Origin: JBKHXU01 sp046565865
Lineage (GTDB): Bacteria; Pseudomonadota; Gammaproteobacteria; Acidiferrobacterales; Sulfurifustaceae
Assembly: GCA_046565865.1 (NCBI GenBank)
Contig: JBKHXU010000080.1
Location: 1-19,970 of the forward strand
Reading direction: 5' to 3'
Length of the DNA: 19,970 nt
The position numbers and the translations under genes are program-made. The notes under the pieces are model-generated. The model was not told the origin of the DNA. It saw nothing but the letters and a program-made list of their open reading frames with translations, and made no database searches. Shown here piece by piece: positions 4,850-13,028 of this stretch. The stretch's first letter is position 1. Every line of letters starts with the position of its first letter.

Positions 4850-7353
4850 CAGAAGAGTTGGTCGCGGATGTTGTCGGTCGCGGGCGGCGGGGTGGTCGCC
4901 GGTGCGTCCGATGTCGGCGCGTCCGATGTCGGCGCGTCGCCGGCGACCACCGGCGGCGCATCGGCGCCTTTGACGAAGTATTCCTCGATCGCCTGGGGGT
5001 CGGCCTGGGTCGTCAACTGGCCGGTGTCGGCGTTGATGTACACCTTGGTAATACCCTCGGGCGCCGCCAGCGGCCGCTCCGGCGTACCGGCCAGCGCGAC
5101 GCGCATGTAGTCGATCCAGATCGGCAGCGCCGCGCGGCCGCCGGTCTCGCCGCGGCCGAGCGACGCCGGCTGGTCGAAACCGATCCACGCCGTCGCCACG
5201 ATGTCGCTGTTGAAACCGCTGAACCAGGCGTCGCGATACTCGTTGGTGGTGCCGGTCTTGCCGGCAAGATCGCGGCGTCCGAGCACCTTGGCGCCGGCGC
5301 CGGTGCCTTCGCGGATCACGTCCTGCATCATGCTCGTCATCAAGAAGTTGATTTCCGGGCTCAGCACGCGCGGTGCCGCGACCGGCGCCGGCGCTGCGCC
5401 CTGCGCGGCCGGTACGGCGCGCGGCTCCACGCCGCCGCACTCGAGGCACGCGATCGGCGGGTTTGTCTGTTCCAATACCTTGCCGCGCGCGTCTTCGACG
5501 CGAATGATGAAGTAAGGCTCGACCGCGTAGCCGCCATTGGCGTAGACCGCAAACGCGCGCACCATTTGCATGGGTGTCGCCGATGCGGTGCCGAGCGCCA
5601 ACGACAGGTTGCGCGGCAATGCACGCGGGTCGAAGCCGAAGCGGGCCATATAGTCGGCGGTGTAGGCGGGTCCAATCGCGCGCAGCAGTCGCACCGATAC
5701 CAGATTCAGCGACAGCGCCAGCGCGCGTCGCAGCCGCGTGGGGCCGAAGAATTTTTTACTGTAGTTCTCGGGCCGCCATTCGTCTTCCAACACCGCGTCT
5801 TCGATCACGATCGGCGCGCCGCTGATGGTGGTCGCCGGCGTGAATCCTTTCTCCAGCGCCGCCGTGAAGATGAACGGCTTCAGGCTGGAGCCGGGCTGGC
5901 GCTCAGCCTGGGTCACGCGGTTGAAGCTGCTTTGGTAAAAATCGAAGCCGCCGGCGAGCGCCAGCACCGCGCCGTCGCGTGCCCGCAGCGACACGATCGC
6001 GCCGGCGACGTTCGGCAACTGCGCCAGCCGCCAACCGCCGCTTTGTTCCGGCGCCGCCTCGTCGGCTGCGGCGGGTGCGACGTAAACGATATCGCCCGGG
6101 CGCAACACGTCGATCGCCGCGGCCGGGGCCGGGCCTACGGTATTTTCATCGATATACGGCCGGGCCCAGGCGATACCGCTCCAATCGAGCGTCACGCTGG
6201 CGCCGTCCTGGGTGTAAACCACGGCGGTGCGGTCCTCGACCTGCGTCACCACGCCCGGTACGAGTTCGCCGCTCGCGCGATAATCTTTCAGTGCGTCATC
6301 GAGCTTGGTCTCGTCGGTGCTGTCGCGCAGCGTGATATGGCCGGCCGCGCCCCGATATCCGTGGCGGCGGTCGTACTCGAGAATGCCATTGCGCAGCGCC
6401 GCGTTAGCGGCGCGCTGATGTTTGCTGTCGATGGTGGTGTAGACGTGGAAGCCCTCGGCGTAGGTTTTTTCGTCGTACGTCTGGTACATGTACTGGCGCA
6501 CCATCTCGCCGACGTAAGGAGCTTCCATGTCGAATTTAACGGCATGCTTGCTCGCTGTTAACGGCGCCGCGAGCGCCTTGTCGAGCGTCGGCGCGTCGAT
6601 GTAGCCGAGCTCGTGCATGTGGCGTAACACGTAGTTGCGGCGCTCGCGGGCGCTTTCGGGGTTAGTCAGTGGGTTGTCGCGCGACGGCGCCTTGGGCAAG
6701 CCGGCCAGCATTGCCATTTCCGGCAAGTTCAGCTTGTCGAGGCTGTTGCCGAAGTAGATCTGCGCCGCGGCGGCGAAGCCGTACGCGCGATGGCCGAGGA
6801 AGATCTTGTTGATGTATAGCTCGAGGATTTCCTGCTTGGTCAGCTCGCGCTCGATCTTGAAGGCAAGCAGCATCTCCATGAACTTGCGGCCAAGCGTTTT
6901 CTCCGGCGTCAGAAAAAAGTTGCGTGCGACCTGCATGGTAATGGTGCTCGCGCCCTGAGCCGCGGTATTGGTGCGGAAGTTGTGATATGCGGCGCGCGCG
7001 ATGCCGATGAAGTCGACGCCGTGGTGCTGGAAAAACGAGTGGTCCTCGGCGGCGAGGATCGCCTGGATCAGTTGTTCGGGCACCGCCTCGATCTTGACCG
7101 GAATGCGCTTCTCTTCGCCGAATTCGGCGATCAGCTGGCCGTCGGCGGTGTATACCCGCAGTGGGACCTTAAGTTGCGGATCGCTCAGCTCATGGATGGG
7201 CGGCAGCGTCGGCAACAGCGCCGCCGCTACGATGGCGAACACGACCACCGCGACCGACACCATGCTGAAGGTCGCGACGAGCGCGAGTTGCCAGGGCTTG
7301 CGCGGAAGGCGACTTTTGAGCCGGTCGAAAAAACTGCCGGGGGCTTCCATCAC
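4849..7353 (-). CDS. mrcA: Penicillin-binding protein 1A (bifunctional class A PBP)
   Basis: This 834-residue class A PBP (ponA in Pseudomonas) polymerises and cross-links peptidoglycan at the inner membrane. Residues about 21-48 are the membrane anchor. The glycosyltransferase domain has the catalytic Glu103 in AAEDHSFFQHHGVD, then GASTITMQVARNFFL, ERELTKQEILELYINKIFLG and NLPEMAMLAGLPKAPS. An OB-like insert follows at about 310-420. The transpeptidase domain has SSLK at 489-492 (catalytic Ser489), SLN at 548-550 and KTGTT at 699-703. Length matches the family. GTG 7353 and ATG 7350 are adjacent possible starts; neither has a strong ribosome-binding site. The C-terminus carries a low-complexity tail with a tandem repeat. 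The gene is divergent from pilM, as in many gammaproteobacteria, and coupled to the next gene. Confidence 0.96.
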   Translation of the reverse strand: MMEAPGSFFDRLKSRLPRKPWQLALVATFSMVSVAVVVFAIVAAALLPTLPPIHELSDPQLKVPLRVYTADGQLIAEFGEEKRIPVKIEAVPEQLIQAILAAEDHSFFQHHGVDFIGIARAAYHNFRTNTAAQGASTITMQVARNFFLTPEKTLGRKFMEMLLAFKIERELTKQEILELYINKIFLGHRAYGFAAAAQIYFGNSLDKLNLPEMAMLAGLPKAPSRDNPLTNPESARERRNYVLRHMHELGYIDAPTLDKALAAPLTASKHAVKFDMEAPYVGEMVRQYMYQTYDEKTYAEGFHVYTTIDSKHQRAANAALRNGILEYDRRHGYRGAAGHITLRDSTDETKLDDALKDYRASGELVPGVVTQVEDRTAVVYTQDGASVTLDWSGIAWARPYIDENTVGPAPAAAIDVLRPGDIVYVAPAAADEAAPEQSGGWRLAQLPNVAGAIVSLRARDGAVLALAGGFDFYQSSFNRVTQAERQPGSSLKPFIFTAALEKGFTPATTISGAPIVIEDAVLEDEWRPENYSKKFFGPTRLRRALALSLNLVSVRLLRAIGPAYTADYMARFGFDPRALPRNLSLALGTASATPMQMVRAFAVYANGGYAVEPYFIIRVEDARGKVLEQTNPPIACLECGGVEPRAVPAAQGAAPAPVAAPRVLSPEINFLMTSMMQDVIREGTGAGAKVLGRRDLAGKTGTTNEYRDAWFSGFNSDIVATAWIGFDQPASLGRGETGGRAALPIWIDYMRVALAGTPERPLAAPEGITKVYINADTGQLTTQADPQAIEEYFVKGADAPPVVAGDAPTSDAPTSDAPATTPPPATDNIRDQLF
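4891..4951. repeat. 12-bp inverted repeat flanking two 15-bp tandem repeats in mrcA tail
   Basis: GGTGGTCGCCGG (4891-4902) and CCGGCGACCACC (4940-4951) are perfect inverted copies. Between them GCGTCCGATGTCGGC occurs twice exactly (4904-4918, 4919-4933), with a third partial start at 4934-4938. On the coding (minus) strand the tandem part encodes the repeated pentapeptide unit DAPTS near the PBP1A C-terminus. The structure lies in coding sequence and shows no sign of being a mobile element. Replication slippage is the simplest origin. Confidence 0.8.
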
Positions 7354-7397
7354 TGAGTGGGGAACCGTACCGATGAAATCGGAGAATGTGCGCGTCC

Positions 7398-7403
7398 AGT
7401 ATA
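7398..7403 (-). promoter_or_regulatory. Possible -10 element for mrcA
   Basis: TATACT on the minus strand lies about 45 nt before the mrcA start. It is a good -10 match, but no convincing -35 is visible 16-18 bp upstream, where the sequence is GC-rich. The assignment is tentative. Confidence 0.3.
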
Positions 7404-7539
7404 AATGAAACCCGAGCGCGCCGCGGACCGCTCGACCTACCCCTTCGACCGGCCGGCAAGGCGTTTTACCGACGCGCCGTTCGCCCGCCCGGTTACGCCG
7501 CTTGGCTCCTGCGGCTTGCGGCGCGCGGTTGCTTTTAAT

Positions 7540-7569
7540 TTGTCATTTCGAAAACGCATGGACTATAGT
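7540..7569 (+). promoter_or_regulatory. Probable sigma-70 promoter for pilMNOPQ
   Basis: TTGTCA (7540-7545) and TATAGT (7564-7569) are separated by 18 bp, in an AT-rich stretch (about 7530-7625) unlike the GC-rich surroundings. Transcription would begin near 7577, about 60 nt before the pilM GTG. The palindrome CTATAG occurs twice (7563-7568 and 7573-7578), 10 bp apart, so the second copy could serve as an alternative -10 or a protein site. The rest of the 282-bp mrcA-pilM gap (7354-7635) shows no gene. Confidence 0.5.
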
Positions 7570-7635
7570 TCCCTATAGCAATTAACCCATATTATTTGTA
7601 ACCAATTCAAGCCTCTGATTTGTAAGGGGAACTAG

Positions 7636-8715
7636 GTGTCAAACCTGGCTGACATGTTGTTCGCGAAAAAGCGCCCGGCGCTCATCGGCGTGGATATCAG
7701 CCCGTCAGCGGTAAAAGTGCTGGAGCTGAGCAAGCAGGGCGAGCATTTCCGGGTCGAGCGCTATGCGGTCGAACCGCTGCCGCAGAATGCCGTGGTCGAG
7801 CACGCCATTACCGAAGTCGAGCAGGTCGCGGGGGCCGTCGAGCGTGCCCTGAAGCGCTCCGGCACACGCTGCAAGCATGCGGCGGTGGCGGTGCCCGCGG
7901 CGCACGTGATCACCAAGCTGATCAAGATGCCGGCCAACCTGACCGACCAGGAGCGCCAGGCGCAGATCGAAATGGAGGCGGATCACTACATCCCCTACCC
8001 GCTCGATGAAGTGAACATGGACTACCAAGTCCTCGAAAGCGCGGAGCCCAACGCGACCGAGGTGGATGTGCTGTTGGCGGCCTGCCGCAAAGAGATCGTG
8101 GACGATTACCTGGCGGTGGTCCAAGGGCCGGGTCTTACGCCGCACATCGTGGATGTCGAAACCTATGCCATGGAAAACGCGTATGGGCTTATCGCGAGCC
8201 ACATGCCGGGCGGCGGCATGGAGAAAACCATCGCGATCCTCGACGTCGGCGCCACGAGCACGAATATCAATGTCGTTAGCAACAATCGCTCGGTTTATAC
8301 ACGCGACCATAGCTTCGGCGGCCGCCAATTGACCGAAGAAATACAGCGCCGCTACGGACTTTCCTACGAAGAAGCCGGCCTCGCCAAAAAACAAGGCGGT
8401 TTGCCGGACAACTATCAGACCGACGTGCTGCGGCCGTTCATGGAGGCGATGTGCCAGGAGATCATGCGCGCGCTGCAATTTTTCTATTCGTCCACGCCAT
8501 ACAACAGCGTCGACCAGATCCTGCTCGCGGGCGGTTGCGCGCAGATCGCCGGGATCGATGAGCTGGTGGCGGCGCGCATCGGCGTCCCGGCGATGGTGGC
8601 CAACCCGTTCGCCAGCATGTCGTTGTCATCGCGCATCAAGCCGCAGTTGCTCGGTAACGACGCGCCGTCGCTGATGATCTGCTGCGGTTTGGCGTTGCGG
8701 AGTTTTGACCCATGA
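7636..8715 (+). CDS. pilM: Type IV pilus assembly protein PilM (actin-like ATPase)
   Basis: This 359-residue cytoplasmic protein has the actin/FtsA-like fold of the PilM family (about 354 residues). Visible marks are the first phosphate loop GVDISPSAVKVLELS near the start, then KMPANLTDQERQAQIEMEAD and HYIPYPLDEVNMDYQVL. The second nucleotide loop is AILDVGATSTNINVV and LLAGGCAQIAGIDELV lies near the C-terminus. PilM binds the N-terminal peptide of PilN and so links the cytoplasmic motor side to the PilNOP alignment complex. The start is GTG at 7636, preceded by AAGGGGA (7624-7630), a good ribosome-binding site. The stop overlaps pilN by ATGA. It is the first gene of the pil operon. Confidence 0.96.
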   Translation: MSNLADMLFAKKRPALIGVDISPSAVKVLELSKQGEHFRVERYAVEPLPQNAVVEHAITEVEQVAGAVERALKRSGTRCKHAAVAVPAAHVITKLIKMPANLTDQERQAQIEMEADHYIPYPLDEVNMDYQVLESAEPNATEVDVLLAACRKEIVDDYLAVVQGPGLTPHIVDVETYAMENAYGLIASHMPGGGMEKTIAILDVGATSTNINVVSNNRSVYTRDHSFGGRQLTEEIQRRYGLSYEEAGLAKKQGGLPDNYQTDVLRPFMEAMCQEIMRALQFFYSSTPYNSVDQILLAGGCAQIAGIDELVAARIGVPAMVANPFASMSLSSRIKPQLLGNDAPSLMICCGLALRSFDP

Positions 8716-9281
8716 CACGCTTGAACCTCCTACCCTGGCGCGAGATGCGCCGGCGGGAACAAGACCGGCAGTTGCTCACTATTGGTATCGGTACGTGGCT
8801 ATTGATGGCCGTCGTCGTGTTTTATGCGCACGTGCATGTGTCGGCGCTGATCGATACGCAGACCAAGCGCAACGAGTTTTTGCAGCAGGAGATCGCCAAG
8901 GTTGAGGAGCAGATCAAGGAGATCGCCGAGCTCAAAAAGAAACGCCAAGATTTGCTGGCGCGCATGAACGTCATTCAACAGCTGCAAGCCGACCGCACTC
9001 GTGTCGTACGGGTGTTTGACGAGCTTGTGCAGCGGCTACCGGAGGGTGTGCACTTCAGCACGCTCAAGGAGAGCGGCGGCAGTATCAGCTTGAGCGGTGT
9101 CGCCCAGTCCAACGCACGCGTTTCGGCGCTGATGCGCAATCTCGATACGTCGCAGTGGTTCACGGCGCCCGAGCTCGAAGTGATCAATGTGAAGCAAAAG
9201 GGCAGTGACCGGGTCAGCGAGTTTTCGATTAAGGTCAAAAACGTCGCAAAAGAAAAGATTCAGACCGCGGGTGCGCCATGA
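8712..9281 (+). CDS. pilN: Type IV pilus inner-membrane protein PilN
   Basis: This 189-residue protein is bitopic. The N-terminal cytoplasmic peptide TRLNLLPWREMRRREQ carries the conserved NLLPWR motif that docks into PilM. A membrane segment follows at about residues 22-44 (IGIGTWLLMAVVVFYAHV). Next is a Lys/Glu-rich coiled coil (about 48-90) and a periplasmic ferredoxin-like domain (VRVFDELVQRLPEGVHFSTL, then ARVSALMRNLDTSQWF). PilN pairs with PilO to form the platform that aligns the pilus machine across the periplasm. It overlaps pilM and pilO by 4 nt on each side (ATGA), which implies tight translational coupling. Confidence 0.95.
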   Translation: MTRLNLLPWREMRRREQDRQLLTIGIGTWLLMAVVVFYAHVHVSALIDTQTKRNEFLQQEIAKVEEQIKEIAELKKKRQDLLARMNVIQQLQADRTRVVRVFDELVQRLPEGVHFSTLKESGGSISLSGVAQSNARVSALMRNLDTSQWFTAPELEVINVKQKGSDRVSEFSIKVKNVAKEKIQTAGAP

Positions 9282-9889
9282 ACCTAGACGAACTGCGAAA
9301 CCTCAACATAAACGATTTGGCGTCGTGGCCGGTGCCGATAAAAATTGTCGGCATCTTGCTGGTGGGTCTCCTTATATTAGGCGCCGGGTATTGGTTCATC
9401 ATTCAAGACCAGCTCGACCAATACGCCGCGGAAACAGCGAAAGAGGAGCAGCTTAAAGAAACCTACACGGCAAAAAAACTGCTCGCGCTCAACCTGGATG
9501 CTTACAAACAACAGATGGAAGACATGCAGCGCACGTTCGGCAGCCTGTTGCGTCAACTACCGAATACCACCGAAGTGCCCGACTTGCTGGTGGATATCAC
9601 TCAGGCAGGGTTGGGGCGCGGTCTGGAGTTCGTGCTGTTTCGCCCGGAGAAGGAGCAGCCGCGCGATTTCTACGCCGAGCTTCCGATCAGTCTGCAGGTG
9701 ACCGGCTCGTACCACGAGCTCGCGTCTTTTGTAAGTGATGTCGCCGCCTTACCCCGCATCGTGACCTTCGGCGACATCAACATCGGCGGTCAGGGACCGC
9801 GATTGACCATGTCCGCAACCGCAAAAACTTACCGCTACCTGGAAGGCGGTACGCCGGCGCCGGCCACGCCGCGTAAAGGCGGCCGGTAA
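9278..9889 (+). CDS. pilO: Type IV pilus inner-membrane protein PilO
   Basis: This 203-residue protein starts with MNLDELRNLNINDLASWPVP. It then has one membrane segment (about 21-46, KIVGILLVGLLILGAGYWFI), a coiled coil (about 50-90) and a periplasmic domain. The periplasmic domain contains LLRQLPNTTEVPDLLVDITQ, GLEFVLFRPEKEQPRDFYAE and LPISLQVTGSYHELASFVSD. All are typical of PilO, the partner of PilN. The C-terminus ends in a short basic tail. The start overlaps the pilN stop by 4 nt and its TAA shares an A with the pilP ATG, so translation of the block is continuous. Confidence 0.95.
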   Translation: MNLDELRNLNINDLASWPVPIKIVGILLVGLLILGAGYWFIIQDQLDQYAAETAKEEQLKETYTAKKLLALNLDAYKQQMEDMQRTFGSLLRQLPNTTEVPDLLVDITQAGLGRGLEFVLFRPEKEQPRDFYAELPISLQVTGSYHELASFVSDVAALPRIVTFGDINIGGQGPRLTMSATAKTYRYLEGGTPAPATPRKGGR

Positions 9890-10410
9890 TGCGTGCCGTA
9901 ACTCACACAGTCGCGTCGCTGATCTGTGCGCTTTCCGTTGCCGGCTGCGGCAGTGACGGCATGGACGATTTGCGTGAATTCACTGCCAACGCGCACAAGG
10001 GCAAGACGGCTAAAGTTGAGCCGCTGCCGGAAATCAAAACGACCGAGCCGTTTGTGTACTCGGCCGCGAAACTCGCTGATCCGTTCTCCCCGGCTAATCT
10101 CAAGCCCGCGTCGAGCAAAAGCGCCGGCGGCGGCCCACGACCAGACATGAATCGGCGGCGCGAACCACTGGAAGAGTATCCGCTGGACGCATTGAAAATG
10201 GTCGGAACCCTTTCGCGCGGCAAGCAGGCGTGGGTTGTGATCCAAGCACCCGATGGCACGGTGCACCGCGCCAGCGTCGGCAATCACTTGGGACAGAATT
10301 TTGGGACGATCACCCGCATCACGGACGACAAGATCAGTTTGATCGAACTGGTCCAAGGCCCGGTCGGCGATTGGGTCGAACGCGAAGCCAGCGTCACACT
10401 TGCAGAATAA
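9889..10410 (+). CDS. pilP: Type IV pilus lipoprotein PilP
   Basis: This 173-residue protein has a lipoprotein signal: a hydrophobic stretch ends in SVAGC, so Cys20 should be lipidated after cleavage. A disordered linker rich in Lys, Pro and Ser follows, including KLADPFSPANLKP. The C-terminal domain forms the beta-sandwich of the PilP family (YPLDALKMVGTLSRGKQAWV, ASVGNHLGQNFGTITRI). PilP binds PilN/PilO at the inner membrane and the N0 domain of PilQ, bridging to the outer membrane. It shares one base with pilO and is followed 20 nt later by pilQ. Confidence 0.94.
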   Translation: MRAVTHTVASLICALSVAGCGSDGMDDLREFTANAHKGKTAKVEPLPEIKTTEPFVYSAAKLADPFSPANLKPASSKSAGGGPRPDMNRRREPLEEYPLDALKMVGTLSRGKQAWVVIQAPDGTVHRASVGNHLGQNFGTITRITDDKISLIELVQGPVGDWVEREASVTLAE

Positions 10411-10430
10411 CGAGGATAGAGAGGCATTTT

Positions 10431-12983
10431 ATGAGCCGTGCGAAAACTAAGGCGATCCCGAGCGTTCGGCTGATGCGCGCCTGCGCGCTTGGCGTGGCTT
10501 GGTTGTTCATGCCGCTCGGGTATGCGGGCGAGATCCAGTCGCTGGCGTGGGCGAGCGGTACCGACGTGCCGACGCTGGAGGTACGCATCGCCGGCGACGC
10601 CGCCTACGAGCTGCAAACCTTGGAAGGCGGCCAGCGCGCGCGCCTGAGTTTTCCGGGAAGTACCCTCGGCACCGCGGTCAATGAGTTGCCCGGCCTCAAG
10701 CAGGTGAAAGGCGTTTATCCCTATATTGGCGCCAACGGCGCGACGGTGAACGTCGACGTTTTGCTGACCGAACCCGGGAAGCTTGACGTACAAAAGACGG
10801 CGTTCGGTTATGCGGTTACGATTTCGGCTGATGGCGTCGCTTCGCAAAGCAACGAGCCGACGGCGCCGCCCGCCGACGCTTCGACCGAGAACGCGATTCA
10901 GGAGATGGTGTATGCGAAGCTGCCCGGCGACCGCATCCAACTTACGCTGCGCATGAAGCAAAAGCCGGTCGAGCCCAGCACCTTTGCCACCGCCAATCCG
11001 GCCCGCGTTGCGTTTGATTTTGTGAATACCCGCGTCGGCCTGACCGACAAGACTTTGCCGGTAAAGGAAGGCGCCGTCGTGAGCGCCACTGCGATCGAAA
11101 CCGAGGGTCGTTCGCGCGTCGTATTCAGCTTAGTGAAGGCGGTGAGCTACACGACCAACATCGACGGCAACAACTACGTCGTCACTTTTAACGCCCCGCC
11201 GAGCACGATCGCCGGCACCGACCAACCGAAGACCACCCATTTCGCAAGCAGCCGTAAGAGCGGCAAGTACAGCTTGAAGGCAGTGGATTTCCGCCGTGGT
11301 CCGCAGGGTGACGGCAAAATCATCATCAATCTTTCCGATCCGAGCGTCGGCGTCGATATTCGCGAACAGGCGGGCGAGATCGTCGTGGATTTTCAGAATA
11401 CGTCGGTACCCGCGGATATGCAGCGCCGGTTAGATGTGGTCGACTTTGCGACACCGGTGCAAACAATCGATACGTTCACGCAGGGCGCTAATACACGCAT
11501 GGTCATATCGCCGAAGGGGCGGTACGAGCATATCGCCTATCAAACCGGCGATGTCTTCACCATCAGCATCAAGCCTGTTATCGAGAAGCCGGACGAAAAG
11601 AAGGTCGACGAGTTCGGCTACTCGGGCGAGAAGCTGTCGCTCAACTTTCAAAACATCGACGTGCGCGCGGCGCTGCAAGTGTTGGCCGATTTCACCGGCC
11701 TGAATTTTGTCGTCAGCGATACCGTTAAAGGAAGTCTAACGCTGCGGCTCAAAGACGTTCCTTGGGATCAAGCGCTGGATCTTGTAGTGGATGCGAAGAA
11801 TTTGGCGGTTCGGCGCAAAGGGAACGTTATTACCGTCGCACCCGCACCGGAAGTGGCGGCGAAGGAAAAGGCGGCGTTCGAAGCGAGTAAGTCGCTCATC
11901 GAGCTCGAACCGCTGGTGTCGGAGCTCGTGCAGATCAGTTACGCGAAGGCAGAGGAAATCGCGACGCTGCTGAAGTCGATCCAACAGGCGTCGGTGCCGG
12001 CCACCAACGCAGCGCCGATACCGGTTTTGGGCGCTCCTGCGACGCCTGCGACGACGAGCTCGACCGGAGCGAACACTCTTCTCAGTCCACGCGGCCAAGT
12101 TACGGTGGATGCGCGTACCAATTCGCTGTTGATCCAAGACATACCGGGAAAGATTCGCGAGGTCCGTAAGCTGATCGCACAGCTCGATCAGCCGGTGCGG
12201 CAGGTGTTGATCGAGACGCGACTGGTCGAGGCGCAGGATAACTTTGCCCAGTCTCTCGGCGTGCGGTTTGGCGTCAAGAGCGCCAATTTGGACAATCCGT
12301 CCGGGAACCGGCGCGCGACCTCCGGCACCATCGAGGACACCAACTCGATTGTCTCTGCTGGAACCTTGGGCGCCGGCAGTACCGGGCTCAATGTCAACCT
12401 CGGTACCACTGGCGTGGGCGGTAAGGCGGCGGCATCGCTCGGCATCACGCTGGCGAAGCTGGGTGCCAATGGCGATCTACTGAACCTGGAGCTGAGTGCG
12501 CTTGAACAAGAGGGTGCGGGCAAGATCATCTCCAGTCCCCGCGTGATTACGGCCAACCAAAAGAAGGCGAAAATCGAACAGGGCCAGGAGCGCGTGTTTG
12601 TCGCGCCCGGTGGCGTCGGTGGGGCGGGATCGTTCACGACCAAGAAGGCCACACTAAAACTTGAGGTGACGCCGCAGATTACCCCCGATGATCGCGTGAA
12701 TCTTGACGTCAGTATTACCAAAGACAACTTTGCCGATTCAGTACAGGGACTGCTCAATATCAAAGAGATCAACACCCAGGTGTTGCTCGATAACGGCGAA
12801 ACCGTAGTTATCGGCGGCATCTATGAGCAAGATAAGAACGACACGATCACCAAAGTGCCATTCTTTGGCGACATACCGCTGCTCGGCTGGCTGTTCAAGA
12901 CCAAAGATATTCGGGACAACAAGACCGAGCTCCTGATTTTCCTGACGCCGCGAATCGTCGCCGAGAACCTGACGCTACGATAG
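10431..12983 (+). CDS. pilQ: Type IV pilus outer-membrane secretin PilQ
   Basis: The ATG at 10431 is chosen because AGAGAGG lies 6 nt upstream and a signal peptide begins at once, with likely cleavage after Ala32 (GYA|GE). The in-frame extension to 10230 lies inside pilP. The 850-residue precursor has an N-terminal AMIN-like domain (about 34-135). Two more AMIN-type domains follow: about 155-255 (QEMVYAKLPGDRIQLTLRM) and about 280-390 (LKAVDFRRGPQGDGKIIINL). Next come an STN/N0 domain (about 400-475, LSLNFQNIDVRAALQVLADF) and an N1 domain (about 490-585). N1 contains an Ala/Thr/Pro-rich insert near 525-550. The secretin barrel domain starts near 588 (VRQVLIETRLVEAQDNFAQS) and ends in PLLGWLFKTKDIRDNKTELL. 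It forms the multimeric pore for the pilus. It is longer than the roughly 710-residue Pseudomonas protein. Confidence 0.96.
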   Translation: MSRAKTKAIPSVRLMRACALGVAWLFMPLGYAGEIQSLAWASGTDVPTLEVRIAGDAAYELQTLEGGQRARLSFPGSTLGTAVNELPGLKQVKGVYPYIGANGATVNVDVLLTEPGKLDVQKTAFGYAVTISADGVASQSNEPTAPPADASTENAIQEMVYAKLPGDRIQLTLRMKQKPVEPSTFATANPARVAFDFVNTRVGLTDKTLPVKEGAVVSATAIETEGRSRVVFSLVKAVSYTTNIDGNNYVVTFNAPPSTIAGTDQPKTTHFASSRKSGKYSLKAVDFRRGPQGDGKIIINLSDPSVGVDIREQAGEIVVDFQNTSVPADMQRRLDVVDFATPVQTIDTFTQGANTRMVISPKGRYEHIAYQTGDVFTISIKPVIEKPDEKKVDEFGYSGEKLSLNFQNIDVRAALQVLADFTGLNFVVSDTVKGSLTLRLKDVPWDQALDLVVDAKNLAVRRKGNVITVAPAPEVAAKEKAAFEASKSLIELEPLVSELVQISYAKAEEIATLLKSIQQASVPATNAAPIPVLGAPATPATTSSTGANTLLSPRGQVTVDARTNSLLIQDIPGKIREVRKLIAQLDQPVRQVLIETRLVEAQDNFAQSLGVRFGVKSANLDNPSGNRRATSGTIEDTNSIVSAGTLGAGSTGLNVNLGTTGVGGKAAASLGITLAKLGANGDLLNLELSALEQEGAGKIISSPRVITANQKKAKIEQGQERVFVAPGGVGGAGSFTTKKATLKLEVTPQITPDDRVNLDVSITKDNFADSVQGLLNIKEINTQVLLDNGETVVIGGIYEQDKNDTITKVPFFGDIPLLGWLFKTKDIRDNKTELLIFLTPRIVAENLTLR

Positions 12984-13004
12984 CCCTCGGACCTTGATTT
13001 ATGC

Positions 13005-13026
13005 GGCCGATGCTGGCATATCGGCC
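13005..13026 (+). promoter_or_regulatory. Hairpin just before aroK start
   Basis: GGCCGAT (13005-13011) and ATCGGCC (13020-13026) form a perfect 7-bp stem with an 8-nt loop in the 45-nt pilQ-aroK gap. It ends 2 nt before the aroK ATG. No Shine-Dalgarno sequence is visible and no T-tract follows, so it is not a standard terminator. It may affect aroK translation; this is inference. Confidence 0.4.
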
Positions 13027-13028
13027 CC

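Noticed and set aside
4828..6561. 577-codon open frame on the + strand opposite mrcA
   Set aside because: Its product is Arg/His/Ala-rich without a known motif, and mrcA on the other strand carries all PBP motifs. It is a shadow frame caused by high GC content.
7502..7519. Possible sigma-54 site TTGGCTCCTGCGGCTTGC upstream of pilM
   Set aside because: The distance between the GG and GC elements is 2 bp too long and the AC of TGGCAC is missing.
10230..10430. N-terminal extension of PilQ from an ATG at 10230
   Set aside because: It overlaps pilP in another frame and would bury the signal peptide that starts at 10431.
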